A DNA stretch of 19,976 nucleotides from Chloroflexota bacterium (GTDB taxonomy: Bacteria; Chloroflexota; UBA11872; VXOZ01). Each line of letters starts with the position of its first letter. Positions within the stretch are counted from its first letter, which is position 1. The notes under the pieces are model-generated. The model made no database searches. It saw nothing but the letters and a program-made list of their open reading frames with translations, and was not told the DNA's origin. Positions 6,969 to 16,491 of this stretch are shown here, one piece after another. The DNA lies in assembly GCA_009839775.1 (NCBI GenBank), contig VXOZ01000030.1, positions 1 to 19,976 on the forward strand. The letters run 5' to 3'. A program made the translations under genes and the position numbers.

Positions 6969-9302
6969 CTATTCTCCTCCGACGATAGTGCTCGCTTGCG
7001 CCACAACCGCACCGTTCTCATCCACGACCACGACAACAGCTCCCGCCCCTTGGTGCTCGTCGTCCTGAATGAAGAGTGCAGCCGAGCCGTCGCGAGTCAG
7101 CATCTTCCCGCTGTCGGCGAGAGAGCTACCCGAGTCCCCCGCTCTCCTCCGAATGTCGACCCGCATGGCCGACAACCCGTTCTCTATCGTCACATTGCAG
7201 CGTAGGCCTCGCCAGACGATCTGGCCGACCGACGGCGCGGCCCCGGCTGTCGACGCCGCGACCGAGACGACTGGAATAACGCACTCCTGTGGACTCACGC
7301 CTCCATGCTCGTAGTCCTTGCCTGCCACGAAGCAGGCTATGCCAGGCGCGGCCGCGAACTCGACACCCGGGTTCCACCGCCACTGGAACCGGGGTACATC
7401 CACTTGCGCATCTGCCTTGACGAGCGCGCACCGACCCTTCCGCAAGACTGTGAGGTGCTCGGGCAGGTCCGCCTTCGGCAGCCCACCCGGGAGCAGCAGC
7501 CAACCGTGGTCTGTGACGACGACTACGCGCTGCCACCCGTGCCCCAATAGACTCCCTATACGGAACGCGAGCTGCTGGATCTCCCCATCTACTTCAGAAG
7601 CGAGACTGGAGCCTCGGGCGTGCCCGCGTTGGTCGATCGTCCCGAACTCGGTCCACGCACAGCCGGACGGATCGCCGAGTTCCTCCGAGGGCAGGACCTG
7701 CACGTCGGCAGCCTCTATCTCTGCCCGGAGTGACTCCGTGGTCATCTTTGACCCCGTTGAGATGCGAGTGGGCTCCAAGGCCGCGGGGGACTGCCCTGAG
7801 AACGAGTGGGCAGCTGGGGACACCGCAGGCTTGCCAGTCATGGTGACACTGGGTAGCGCAGCGAGTGCTGGTGTCACGGCGCAATCAGAGCCAGACGCTC
7901 CAAGGACCCTCGCGAGTTCCTTCGCCAAGTCGTACCTGAGCCCGTCCGTGAAGAGGATGCAGGTGCCTGGAGTCGGAACTGGGGGGGCCATCGCGACATA
8001 GGCTGAAGGCTCCGAGGAGATTGCTCCTTGGAGTGCGATAGCACCCTTCTCCAGCCAGGGCCGATACAACGTCCGTAAGACCCTCCTGACAACGGCCACA
8101 TCGTCCGGACTAGCCACCTCGGCCAGCGCTCGGAGAACCGCCCAGTCGACCTTCCAACCACCGTTGGCGTAGGAGGCGAGCAGCTCCTGCACTGTTGATC
8201 CTGTGAGTGGCCTGTCACACTCGCGAGCCAGTGCAGCAAGGTGTTCAAGTGAAACCGCGAGGGGCGAGCGGCCGAGACTCGACCAAACCGATACTCGCCT
8301 CCCCTCATGCTCCTGCTCCAACTCCAGAATGCGGCGGCGTGCCGACTCCGGGTCGAGTGAGGCTGCCCTCGACAGCCCCTCGCGCAGACCCGCTTCCGCC
8401 TCTTCGTTGTCCTGTGGCCATGAGTCGACATGATCGACGAGAGGGAGCAGCTTCTCTGGCCGGGCCTGCCTTAGTCTCTCTTGCAACGTGGTGTACCGGG
8501 CCGGCGCCTCTTCGAAGCGCCGCCACACGCCATCCCACTGACCGTTCCTCTGCCCGAGAAGCCGCGCCGCCGCGATCGGTCCATCGGCGTCCGGGTCGAA
8601 TTCATACCGAGTCTGGCAGACCTCGACGAACGCACTCCACTCCTCGGCAGTGACCCCCGCGCGCATGGCGTCAGGGTCGGACAGCCAGTCGAGGATCCTG
8701 CGGACCTCGTCGGGGTGTAGCAAGCCGTTTAGGAAGGGCGCCCGAATTGGGGCCTCTGCACGCAGGGCGCCTACCGGCTGGTCCGCCAGCCTTGGCAACG
8801 AACGCCGCAGTGCTTCTTGAGAAGCTCCGTCCGCGCCCACATCGAGCCCTAGGCCATCCCCCCTGTTCTGCAGGAACGCAGCGATCGTCCAGTCACGTGC
8901 ATTCGTCTGCGTCCACAGCACTCCCCGGTACTGGAGTTCCGCGAGCGGCTGCAACTCGCGCGGGCACGTCTCCGTGGCTCGAACCATCTTCCGACTGACT
9001 TGAGGCAAGTAGAGGATCGGCGTGACCTCTTCCGGAGGCGCGTCCTCGATAGTTCGGTCGACGATGCAGCGGAGCCAGTACGCAGGACCGCGGTGCGTTT
9101 CCGGCTCGTAGCTCCCCAGGGTGAACACAGGAACCCGCTCGCGAATTCGGGGAATCAACTCCTCCCATTGACGCTGCTCGTCAGTCCACAGGACCGCCGC
9201 AGGTGGTGCTTGGTCTTGCTTGTTGTAGCTTCCGGCGGCCTCGAGCGCCGCGACAAGCGCGTCCAGGAAGGTGTGCGAGGGGGTGACTGACTCCTGGGTC
9301 AC
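6969..9302 (-). CDS. pglZ: PglZ, BREX alkaline-phosphatase-fold protein
   Basis: 777 residues, somewhat shorter than many type 1 PglZ proteins. The phosphatase-superfamily core is clear: FTDGLRYDLA (451-460), LPSVTMTGKP (483-492), VVVVTDHGW (593-601) with the metal-binding Asp-His, and EHGGVSPQECVIPV (665-678), the characteristic PglZ ending of the core. A beta-rich tail follows. The N-terminal 440 residues are helical and variable, as in the family. PglZ is essential in BREX and works with PglX; its substrate is not settled, though metal-dependent nuclease activity has been reported for a homologue. It starts at GTG (9302), whose GTGA overlaps the pglX stop by four bases, so translation should be coupled to pglX. 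Orthology is clear from both motifs and position. Confidence 0.92.
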   Translation of the reverse strand: MTQESVTPSHTFLDALVAALEAAGSYNKQDQAPPAAVLWTDEQRQWEELIPRIRERVPVFTLGSYEPETHRGPAYWLRCIVDRTIEDAPPEEVTPILYLPQVSRKMVRATETCPRELQPLAELQYRGVLWTQTNARDWTIAAFLQNRGDGLGLDVGADGASQEALRRSLPRLADQPVGALRAEAPIRAPFLNGLLHPDEVRRILDWLSDPDAMRAGVTAEEWSAFVEVCQTRYEFDPDADGPIAAARLLGQRNGQWDGVWRRFEEAPARYTTLQERLRQARPEKLLPLVDHVDSWPQDNEEAEAGLREGLSRAASLDPESARRRILELEQEHEGRRVSVWSSLGRSPLAVSLEHLAALARECDRPLTGSTVQELLASYANGGWKVDWAVLRALAEVASPDDVAVVRRVLRTLYRPWLEKGAIALQGAISSEPSAYVAMAPPVPTPGTCILFTDGLRYDLAKELARVLGASGSDCAVTPALAALPSVTMTGKPAVSPAAHSFSGQSPAALEPTRISTGSKMTTESLRAEIEAADVQVLPSEELGDPSGCAWTEFGTIDQRGHARGSSLASEVDGEIQQLAFRIGSLLGHGWQRVVVVTDHGWLLLPGGLPKADLPEHLTVLRKGRCALVKADAQVDVPRFQWRWNPGVEFAAAPGIACFVAGKDYEHGGVSPQECVIPVVSVAASTAGAAPSVGQIVWRGLRCNVTIENGLSAMRVDIRRRAGDSGSSLADSGKMLTRDGSAALFIQDDEHQGAGAVVVVVDENGAVVAQASTIVGGE

Positions 9303-12300
9303 GGCCCGGCACCCTCCTTCGCTGCTCGCTTCTCGGCCACCGTGTGGTGGGAGTCGTTCAGGCGCCCTGTTCCGTCAGGATTCAGCCCGCGGTCCTTATT
9401 CCACTTCACATTGACGCGCCGCCGTAGCACGCCGGCCTCGATGAATGGACGAATATTGATGCGGACTCCGTCATTGAGATCCGGATCCCAGCCGATCGGC
9501 TGTTCCGCGAGCGACTTCCAGCGCACATAAATGTCGTACGGCGGTTCGCCGTCGCGGATGGCCTCGAGTTTCCCTTGCAAGCTCAGAGCTGCAACTAACC
9601 TCGCGTCGGCGCCCGGGATGCCCGCGTCCCGATCAGCCCGTTGAGCTCGGATCCAGCCGCCCAGATGTGTGTAGATCAGCCTGTTGAGCCGGGCAGTGTC
9701 CAGCATGTGGTAGTTCGCCAGGACACCGAAGCCGTCTCGTCGACCGTCCCAGATGTGCCAGACAAAGGGACGCTGCCGGAAGATCTGCACGTGCTGCTCA
9801 AAGAACCCGTCCACCAACCAAGCTTCGAGTCCCTTGCCGCCGAACCCCGCGTCGAGCAGCAGCTCATCCTGGACCGCCGCTGTCCACTCGGCACCGTAGG
9901 CGGTCGCCAGGACGGAACGAAGTCGTTCTGCTGCTGGCTCCTCACCCCCGATCGGAACGAGCGGGAGGAGTCCGTCCTCGTCCACGAGAGGAGACAAGGC
10001 GTCGTCCACCTGCTCTGGCCAGCGATAGCCAACGAGTCGGGCGACCGCGACGTGGAGCGGCTCCGTGCTATCGAACGGGTCACCCCTGAAGACCCACTGC
10101 GTGGGATCGTCCGACGACGGTTCAGGCATCGGACCGGTACGCTCCGCCTCGGCCTGCCACCTAGAAAGATCGAATGGCACCTTTGTGAGGGTGGCGTTCG
10201 TGACGTTCAGCTTGGCATCGAGTGCGAATACCGCTTCCCTGTACTCATCAGACGTCAAATACGCCCACAGCGCCGGAAGGATATCGGGGTTCTGGGGTAC
10301 CACCGCAGCCATGTTCGTGTCGAAAAGTCCCCCTAGGTAGACAGCAGCGGGAAGTCGCCCCATCTGAGTGACTGCGACGCCTGACCGGCCCCACGCAGAG
10401 TGCCCCCTGATTGCCGCGAGCTCTATACCATCGTCGGCCCAGTCCAGAATGTGCTCCAAGCCGCCAAAGGGCTTCGTTTGCTCAACCGGCCCCTGAGAGC
10501 GTCTCCACCTCTCGTCGATCGAGGGGATCTCCCAGAAGAACCGCTGGAATCTCGGGTTGTCGCCAGTCGAGATACCTTGATAGCTGTCGGCGTGAAGCTC
10601 AAGAGTCGGCCCTGTGGCCAACCCAGTAAGGACCACGCGGGCATCAGGGTGCTGTCGCTGTTGGGCCTGCGGGACTTCTAGGAAGGGCTGATCGCGAAGC
10701 CAATGAGCCTTCTCCGACGGCGTCGATGCGTCGTCCGTATCGATGCCGAAGACGGCTTGATCGGGCCTTGGGGCCTGCGCATCGAGGATGATCAGCGCTG
10801 GCCGCACGACCTCCCCGGTGATGGTCTCAAAGGCGCCCGGTCCAAGGCGGCTCACCCATCGCCAGGTAGCCGCCTCGAGGTAATGCTCCCGCAGTGCCCG
10901 ATAGCTCCGAAGGAACAGCCAGTTCTGTGGCGTAACGACAGCGGCGACACCTCCGGCCTCGAGGAATGCGATGCAGCGCTCCAAGAAGGCCGTGGCAATA
11001 TCATCCTTCGACTTCGAGTACTGACTCGCGAGAAGCGACCTGAGGGTTTCGCCCTGCTTGTTCCGTGTCAGGTAGGGAACGTTAGTCGCGACGAGCGTGT
11101 ACGTGCGACCGAGCAGGTCAGCGGCCCGGACCGCGCCCTCGACTATCTCTCCGAAGACCGCAGCGACTGGATCTTCAGTCGCGCTCCCCTTCGCGAGGGC
11201 CTCGCCCAGCAACGGGGAGATCTTCTCGAAATCTGGGTTGAACATGCGATCCTGGAGGGACACGTAGCCGGGATCGATCAGACTGCCCACGTCGGGAGCG
11301 TGTCGGAAGAGCCCGTGTAGGCGCTCGAGTGCATAGCGCAGATCCGCATCATCCCCGGCGAGCCGAGTCCACTCTTCTACGGTTCCTCGGAGCGGTGTGC
11401 CTGAGCAGGCCAGCTTCGGCAGCGGCAGTCGCCGATAGCCGCCGGACTTCCACGCGGCGAGAGCCAGGGCGAACGCAGCAATCTGTACACACCGAGGATC
11501 GAGCTCCAGACCAAAGAGGTTATCTCGAAGCACGGCATCTCCGGCCTCGGCGTCGCTGAGCCCTTCCTCCTCCATCCGCATCCTGCGCAACAGTTCAAAG
11601 GCGCTCACAAGGAAGTGGCCTGAACCGCAGCATGGGTCCATGACCTTCACCTCGCTGGCTCGTTGAGGCCAGCTCGCGAAGGTCCCTGTTGCCGGGGTTC
11701 TGTCGTCGAGACGTCGGAGATATGCCAAATCGTCAAGCAGTGGGCTCTCTGGACGCCGGGTCGCCCACCACGCGCCGAGGGAGTTCTCAAGGAGGAACCG
11801 CACCATGTAGTCCTCCGTGAACAGCTGCGAGTAAGCGGCGAGATCCAATCCTTCGATCTTCCGCCCGGCGGAGCTCACCTCCTTCTTTCTCTTGGACTGC
11901 CAGAACTGATAGACCCAGCCGAGGCCATCGTCTGAGGTGAACACTTCGCTCGGCAGGCTCTCCAGTATCGACTCAAGAGCCTCGTGGCCCTCTCGGGCCA
12001 ACGGCACGTCCATCCCGGGATCGTCAATCCCGAAGATTCCTGGCAGCATCTCGGCGGCGTACCGAACTGCCAAGGCCCAACCGTCCAGCTCCCCCTGTTC
12101 AGCAGCGAGGTCCGCACATTCCTCCAATGTGACTGCCACACCATCGGGATGCATCAGAAGTTGGTTCTCGGCCAGAAATCGAGCGAAGAGCATGCGGTGC
12201 CAGTGCTCGAATGCCACTTCTTCGGCGAGTAGTTGCAGCCCTCGCTGCATATCCCTGTCGCCCAGTTGTCGCGCCCTTTCTCTGAGGACGACCCGGAGCG

Positions 12301-12451
12301 TCCTTTGGGCGTCGGAGTGCGTCGCGAACGGCTTGTTCTGCCCGACAGCGAGCCTTTCGAGCGCGGCGGTAGCCGCAAGCTCCGCTGACTCGCGAGCGCT
12401 CACTACGGCGCGATCGAGCACGGTGCGGAGGCTTGGTTCCAGTGCGGTCAA
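9299..12451 (-). CDS. pglX: PglX, BREX N6-adenine DNA methyltransferase
   Basis: 1050 residues. The SAM-binding motif I is DPCCGSGHFL (272-281), preceded by an FTEDYMVRFLLENSLG segment (211-226) typical of PglX and Eco57I-like enzymes. The catalytic motif IV appears as TNVPYL (456-461) rather than the textbook NPPY. A large target-recognition half follows, ending in WDPDLNDGVRINIRPF and VKWNKDRG, also typical of the family. PglX methylates adenine in a short non-palindromic site to mark host DNA and is required for exclusion. The start is TTG at 12449-12451, supported by GGAGAG (12459-12464) seven bases away; no better start is closer. It lies 15 bases past the brxC stop and overlaps pglZ. 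The rare start codon may keep methyltransferase levels low. The recognition site cannot be read from sequence. Confidence 0.92.
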   Translation of the reverse strand: MTALEPSLRTVLDRAVVSARESAELAATAALERLAVGQNKPFATHSDAQRTLRVVLRERARQLGDRDMQRGLQLLAEEVAFEHWHRMLFARFLAENQLLMHPDGVAVTLEECADLAAEQGELDGWALAVRYAAEMLPGIFGIDDPGMDVPLAREGHEALESILESLPSEVFTSDDGLGWVYQFWQSKRKKEVSSAGRKIEGLDLAAYSQLFTEDYMVRFLLENSLGAWWATRRPESPLLDDLAYLRRLDDRTPATGTFASWPQRASEVKVMDPCCGSGHFLVSAFELLRRMRMEEEGLSDAEAGDAVLRDNLFGLELDPRCVQIAAFALALAAWKSGGYRRLPLPKLACSGTPLRGTVEEWTRLAGDDADLRYALERLHGLFRHAPDVGSLIDPGYVSLQDRMFNPDFEKISPLLGEALAKGSATEDPVAAVFGEIVEGAVRAADLLGRTYTLVATNVPYLTRNKQGETLRSLLASQYSKSKDDIATAFLERCIAFLEAGGVAAVVTPQNWLFLRSYRALREHYLEAATWRWVSRLGPGAFETITGEVVRPALIILDAQAPRPDQAVFGIDTDDASTPSEKAHWLRDQPFLEVPQAQQRQHPDARVVLTGLATGPTLELHADSYQGISTGDNPRFQRFFWEIPSIDERWRRSQGPVEQTKPFGGLEHILDWADDGIELAAIRGHSAWGRSGVAVTQMGRLPAAVYLGGLFDTNMAAVVPQNPDILPALWAYLTSDEYREAVFALDAKLNVTNATLTKVPFDLSRWQAEAERTGPMPEPSSDDPTQWVFRGDPFDSTEPLHVAVARLVGYRWPEQVDDALSPLVDEDGLLPLVPIGGEEPAAERLRSVLATAYGAEWTAAVQDELLLDAGFGGKGLEAWLVDGFFEQHVQIFRQRPFVWHIWDGRRDGFGVLANYHMLDTARLNRLIYTHLGGWIRAQRADRDAGIPGADARLVAALSLQGKLEAIRDGEPPYDIYVRWKSLAEQPIGWDPDLNDGVRINIRPFIEAGVLRRRVNVKWNKDRGLNPDGTGRLNDSHHTVAEKRAAKEGAGP

Positions 12452-12458
12452 AGTTGCT

Positions 12459-12464
12459 CTCTCC
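12459..12464 (-). promoter_or_regulatory. Ribosome binding site fixing the TTG start of pglX
   Basis: GGAGAG on the minus strand, seven bases before TTG at 12451-12449 and directly after the brxC stop codon. It decides the unusual start of pglX. Confidence 0.55.
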
Positions 12465-12466
12465 GG

Positions 12467-15400
12467 CTAGGTGATGACCACTGGGGTCCCAGCCTCGATC
12501 TTCGCAAGAAGCTCTTGGCGAAACTCTGCGACGTAGGCCTCGACGTCGGCGACGGTCCTCAGGGTTGCAGCCCGCGGACGGAGGTTGACGGCGGCAGGCT
12601 CCGAAAGCTGCACGGCCTCCTCGAGGGCTCTCGCAGCACGGCCCGGCACGGCATCGACCTTGTCGTCCCAGTCTTCGAGCGAGGACGCCCGAAGAGAGGC
12701 GAGCAGGTCGTCGTCGGTTCCCATGTCGGGCTCAGAGGCTGGCGCCAGGTTGTGCTTCTCGATCAAGCGTGCCCGCACGTCCGCCTCGCTCTGTGACCAC
12801 TCTTCCACCGAATCGAGCGACTCGATGGCCGCGCCGCGTGCTGCCTCGAGCCGCTCGTGCGCAGTTGATACAGCCTCCCTGAGACTAGAGCGCAGCTGAC
12901 TGAGGAGCGGGGGTAGCGGATTCGGATCGCGCAGCAGGCCGCGTTGGTTACGAATCGCCTCAACGTGCCCCTTCAGCTCCTCGGATAGTGGGAGGGTCTT
13001 CGCCTGCACCAGCAGTTCAAGCAGCAGAGCCCACTCGCTCTCTCGTTGGCTGATCTTCTCCGCAGTGCCCAACCACTCCGCGTACAGCCCGGCGAGCTTT
13101 TCGCGCTCCTCATAGAGCTTCACGAGTTGCGCGTTCCCGGCAAGGGCGCGGATCTGTTCGACGGAGTCTCGCCCCGGAGGATCGGGCAAGGGCGGTTCGC
13201 CGCCAGCTGCCTGGGCGACCTCGGTAAGCCGGTCCAGCACGTGGAGCACCACTTCGGCCTCCGCACCAGGCGTCACCGGCAACCCGAGCTGCGATGCCAG
13301 CGATCTCACGCCGATCCTGTGCTGTGTCCCAACGGTGACGCCCTCGCTGAAGAAGTCGGACGCACTGATCAGCGGCCTCGTGATGCCTTGGGCCTCAATG
13401 GGCTGCCCGTTCCGACTCGCACGAATGAAGCCCGCACTAAGGAGGGCGACGAGCGCCCCGTCAACTGCGTCCTGAGGCCAACCGTAGGGTGGGGCCATGA
13501 AGTGCCGTCGAACTTCCAGCCCCTTCTTGCCAGCACCTCCAACGAAGGTGCGCACCTCCTGACTTACTGGGTGTTGATCTACGTCTCCGGAATGGCCAAC
13601 GGCCGTCATCGAGTCGCCGGCACCTTCCGCGGCCCGCTCGAAGACTCTGTCCCACCCGGACCTGTCGGCGACGTTGAAGTTGGGGAACATCCGGGACAGG
13701 CTCGCTTCGAGAGCCTGCCGCACATGCCCGTCGAACGTTGCACCCGCGAGTTCATTGCCGCCGCCCTGGAAGACTCGAGCGTTCCGCACGATGTTGCCTG
13801 CGAGATCCGAAGTGCGGTCCTGCTCCAACTGAGCTCTGGCCGACATCGATTCACGGACCTCGATTCCGCCGATGGTCTCGGGCCTTGGACGCGTAGCGAC
13901 AGCCTCCTCAGCCGCTGCCGCGCGCGCAATAGCCTCTCTCAGGCCACTCGCGTCGAGGCGCGGTAGGAAAACGTAGACCGTCGGGTCGTCGATGCCCGCA
14001 GCTTGGGCGTCCTCGCGTACCGCCTGCTCCGATACCGACCACTCGTCCCTCACCCAGACCGCGACATTGCCTGTCTCCGCTGAAGGGGCGTCGGACCCGA
14101 AGTGCAGGTCGAACTTCCGCGGTGTCCGAGTATCGCCATGGGGCAGCGTGATGGCTCCTAGGGCCGCTCCGACGGCCTCCCTCAGGGCCGTCCCACGTTC
14201 ACTCGCGACTCTCCCCTCATCGTTGGAGATCCGCGCGTACCGTGCCCTGTAGTCGGTTTCCCACTCGGCACTCTCCTCCGTCTGGAGGCGGTACTCGTCA
14301 TCGAGCCGCATCAGAGTGCTGTCTTCGACGAGACCGTCGAGCACTGCGGGAACTCGTTGCCGCAAGGCGTCGCTCCCGAGCACCAAGTCCTCAACGATGA
14401 GGTCTGAAAGGTTGCTTGCCGTGGCCCTCACGCCCGTCGCGGCCGGCCCTTCGGTCGGAAGCTGGCCGATGAGGAAGACCAACGCGCACAGCCGTGACCG
14501 CAGCTTGCCGTCTTCGCTCCCGTCGTCTAGCTCACGGATCGTCGTAGCCATGTCGCGTTGCAGTACCGCGCTCTGCTGCATCTCTGCCTCGAGTTGCCAG
14601 TACAGCAAGTCCCCGCGCACCACGCTTCCAAGGGGCTTGTCAGCTACTTCACGGGTAGCTTCATGCACTGCCCTCAACTGCGTCCGCAACTGCCCAGCCG
14701 CGCCCGCACTGTCTACAGCCCTCAGCACACGCTCCCACAGTCGGCGCCGCACCGGCAGCAGTGGGTAGTCGGAAACGAGATCTTGCTCGTCCCCTGTCCT
14801 CGGCCCAATCCGAGTGCCAACTAGGTGACGATCGATCTCGCCACTCGACGCATCCAGCACGCCCTCAAGATCCGTCACCCGATCAGGGGACTTTCGTAGG
14901 ACAACTTCCCGAACCACCTTCTCGACATCAGAGTCGGAGAGGTCGACGCGAACAGAGAATCGGCCCTGGAGCTTTGACAACTGAGGTGTTGCTTGCAGGG
15001 CCGACTGCCCTGTTCCGACGAACAGCACATGGCTTCCGAACTGAGCCACGCAGGCTTCGACCACCTGCTGCACTTGAAGTGTTCTCACTGGATCCTCGGC
15101 GATGAACTGCTGCAGCTCGTCGAAGACCAACAGCGTCAGCGGCAGCTTGCCGGCCCTTTCCGACTTCAGTTCCAGTACCTCACGCATTGTGCCGCGCAAG
15201 TCATCGTCGGAGATGTCGTCAACGTTCGGGTACTGCTCGCGGAAGAGGGCTCGGACATCGGCAGCGCTGCCGGCGAGTCCAGGCATCGCCTCAAGCACGG
15301 CCTCCGAGAGAGCTGGCGAGACCCACATGTTCCGCAACTCTTGATTGATGTCCCTGCCGCCGGCAGTGACAGCACTCTCAACGGCGTCGAAACAACCTTC

Positions 15401-15931
15401 TTGCTTCAGCCACAGAACAAGGCGTGCAGCGGGGAATTGCTCAGGGAGTCCGGCGCTCCGGAATACAATCGATAGCAGCGCGAGGCGGATTGAGGTGGCC
15501 CCTGCACTAAGCGTCCCGGCAGCCGACCATAGGCCGCCCTGCTGCGCGCCCAGCCGCGAGAGCTCGATAAGCTGCGCTCTGGTGTCCGGTGGGAGTTGTG
15601 TCAGGGCACGTGCCCGGGCCGCATCCGGCAGTTCGACATCGCGCCACAGGTACTCGAGGACCCGCACAAGATGGCTCTTCCCGCTGCCATAGAATCCACT
15701 CACCCAGACAGCAGGCTGCTCGGGACGCGCGAGGCTATCAACGAACGACCACAGAATGCGTTGGAGACCCGCGTCATACTCACCATCGCAAACAAAGGAC
15801 TCTAGCTCGTAACGTAGGACATCCCATTCTGCGGGCGTCTCGGGGTTGATTACCTTTGCAACACCAAGGTTGGGAATACTCTTGGTGGTGGGGTCATTGA
15901 GGAAGACCTCGCGATTCTTGATGTTCGACAT
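12467..15931 (-). CDS. brxC: BrxC, large BREX P-loop ATPase
   Basis: 1154 residues, the expected size. Walker A is GFYGSGKSH (79-87), preceded by AVWVS as in BrxC/PglY proteins. Walker B is LLVFDELQQFI (267-277), and HVLFVGTGQS (301-310) fits a sensor strand. The N-terminus, with NREVFLNDPTTKSIPNLGVAKV, matches the short leader seen before the ATPase domain in BrxC. The C-terminal third is rich in charged heptads (about 905-1080) and probably coiled coil. BrxC is an AAA-like ATPase needed for both methylation and exclusion in type 1 systems; the exact reaction is unknown. The ATG at 15931 lies 12 bases after the brxB stop. The largest gene of the operon, it shows no frameshift or truncation. 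Confidence 0.92.
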   Translation of the reverse strand: MSNIKNREVFLNDPTTKSIPNLGVAKVINPETPAEWDVLRYELESFVCDGEYDAGLQRILWSFVDSLARPEQPAVWVSGFYGSGKSHLVRVLEYLWRDVELPDAARARALTQLPPDTRAQLIELSRLGAQQGGLWSAAGTLSAGATSIRLALLSIVFRSAGLPEQFPAARLVLWLKQEGCFDAVESAVTAGGRDINQELRNMWVSPALSEAVLEAMPGLAGSAADVRALFREQYPNVDDISDDDLRGTMREVLELKSERAGKLPLTLLVFDELQQFIAEDPVRTLQVQQVVEACVAQFGSHVLFVGTGQSALQATPQLSKLQGRFSVRVDLSDSDVEKVVREVVLRKSPDRVTDLEGVLDASSGEIDRHLVGTRIGPRTGDEQDLVSDYPLLPVRRRLWERVLRAVDSAGAAGQLRTQLRAVHEATREVADKPLGSVVRGDLLYWQLEAEMQQSAVLQRDMATTIRELDDGSEDGKLRSRLCALVFLIGQLPTEGPAATGVRATASNLSDLIVEDLVLGSDALRQRVPAVLDGLVEDSTLMRLDDEYRLQTEESAEWETDYRARYARISNDEGRVASERGTALREAVGAALGAITLPHGDTRTPRKFDLHFGSDAPSAETGNVAVWVRDEWSVSEQAVREDAQAAGIDDPTVYVFLPRLDASGLREAIARAAAAEEAVATRPRPETIGGIEVRESMSARAQLEQDRTSDLAGNIVRNARVFQGGGNELAGATFDGHVRQALEASLSRMFPNFNVADRSGWDRVFERAAEGAGDSMTAVGHSGDVDQHPVSQEVRTFVGGAGKKGLEVRRHFMAPPYGWPQDAVDGALVALLSAGFIRASRNGQPIEAQGITRPLISASDFFSEGVTVGTQHRIGVRSLASQLGLPVTPGAEAEVVLHVLDRLTEVAQAAGGEPPLPDPPGRDSVEQIRALAGNAQLVKLYEEREKLAGLYAEWLGTAEKISQRESEWALLLELLVQAKTLPLSEELKGHVEAIRNQRGLLRDPNPLPPLLSQLRSSLREAVSTAHERLEAARGAAIESLDSVEEWSQSEADVRARLIEKHNLAPASEPDMGTDDDLLASLRASSLEDWDDKVDAVPGRAARALEEAVQLSEPAAVNLRPRAATLRTVADVEAYVAEFRQELLAKIEAGTPVVIT

Positions 15932-15943
15932 CGATACCTGCCC

Positions 15944-16483
15944 CTAGGAGTGAGCCGTAATCGGCACAGCGAGGTAGTTCCACCCGTCGCGCGCGTCCAG
16001 TAGACGATAGTTGGACTCGTCGTATCGCCCGGGAAAGAACACGAGCAGCCAGCTCCGCATCGAAGGCGCTATTCGGTTGACGAGATCCGAGACGCGCACC
16101 AGGCCGAACAGTGAGCCGAGCCCACAGAGCGCGACCACTGTCTCCGAGTCGGCGTCCTTGAGCGTATCCTCCACGCGCTCGGCGACCGCTTCCGCGAAGT
16201 CGGAGAGGGCAAGTTCCATGTCCGCTGGCTCCTCAAAGTAGGCCTCGCGATAGTCGTGGTCAGCCATCCATTGAGCGAAGTCCTTCGTCAGGTCGAGTAG
16301 CCGCCAGTCATGTCCCGCTTCGCGGGTTGCAGCCTCGAAAGCGCCTAGTCGCAGGCGCAGCCGACGCTCCTGCATCGGGTCGTAGACGACAAACCAGACG
16401 CGCTGCTCTGGCGCCACATCCATTGGCCAAGGCACTCGCACGTGCCGCTCATACCTCTTCAGCAGGGCGTCAACTTCGCTCAC
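15944..16483 (-). CDS. brxB: BrxB, DUF1788 family
   Basis: 179 residues, close to the family's roughly 200. DUF1788 features visible are a VWFVVYDPMQERRLRLRLG strand-helix region near 29-47, a VVALCGLGSLFGL turn around 115-127, and the characteristic LLVFFPGRYDESNYRLLD (about 145-162) followed by WNYLAVPI at the end. BrxB is required for BREX exclusion but its molecular role is unknown. It starts at GTG (16481-16483), eight bases past brxA; the AGGAGG inside the end of brxA is 13 bases away, longer than ideal, and no other start is available in frame. Translation probably relies on re-initiation after brxA. Confidence 0.88.
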   Translation of the reverse strand: MSEVDALLKRYERHVRVPWPMDVAPEQRVWFVVYDPMQERRLRLRLGAFEAATREAGHDWRLLDLTKDFAQWMADHDYREAYFEEPADMELALSDFAEAVAERVEDTLKDADSETVVALCGLGSLFGLVRVSDLVNRIAPSMRSWLLVFFPGRYDESNYRLLDARDGWNYLAVPITAHS

Positions 16484-16491
16484 CGGTTGAG

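Noticed and set aside
6391..7068. 225-residue plus-strand open frame across the brxL/pglZ junction
   Set aside because: Antisense shadow of two solid genes.
9641..10336. 231-residue plus-strand open frame opposite pglX
   Set aside because: Antisense to the well-supported PglX C-terminal half and without family features.
13046..13966. 306-residue plus-strand open frame opposite brxC
   Set aside because: Antisense shadow; brxC is continuous across it with family motifs, and this frame shows no recognisable domain or ribosome binding site.
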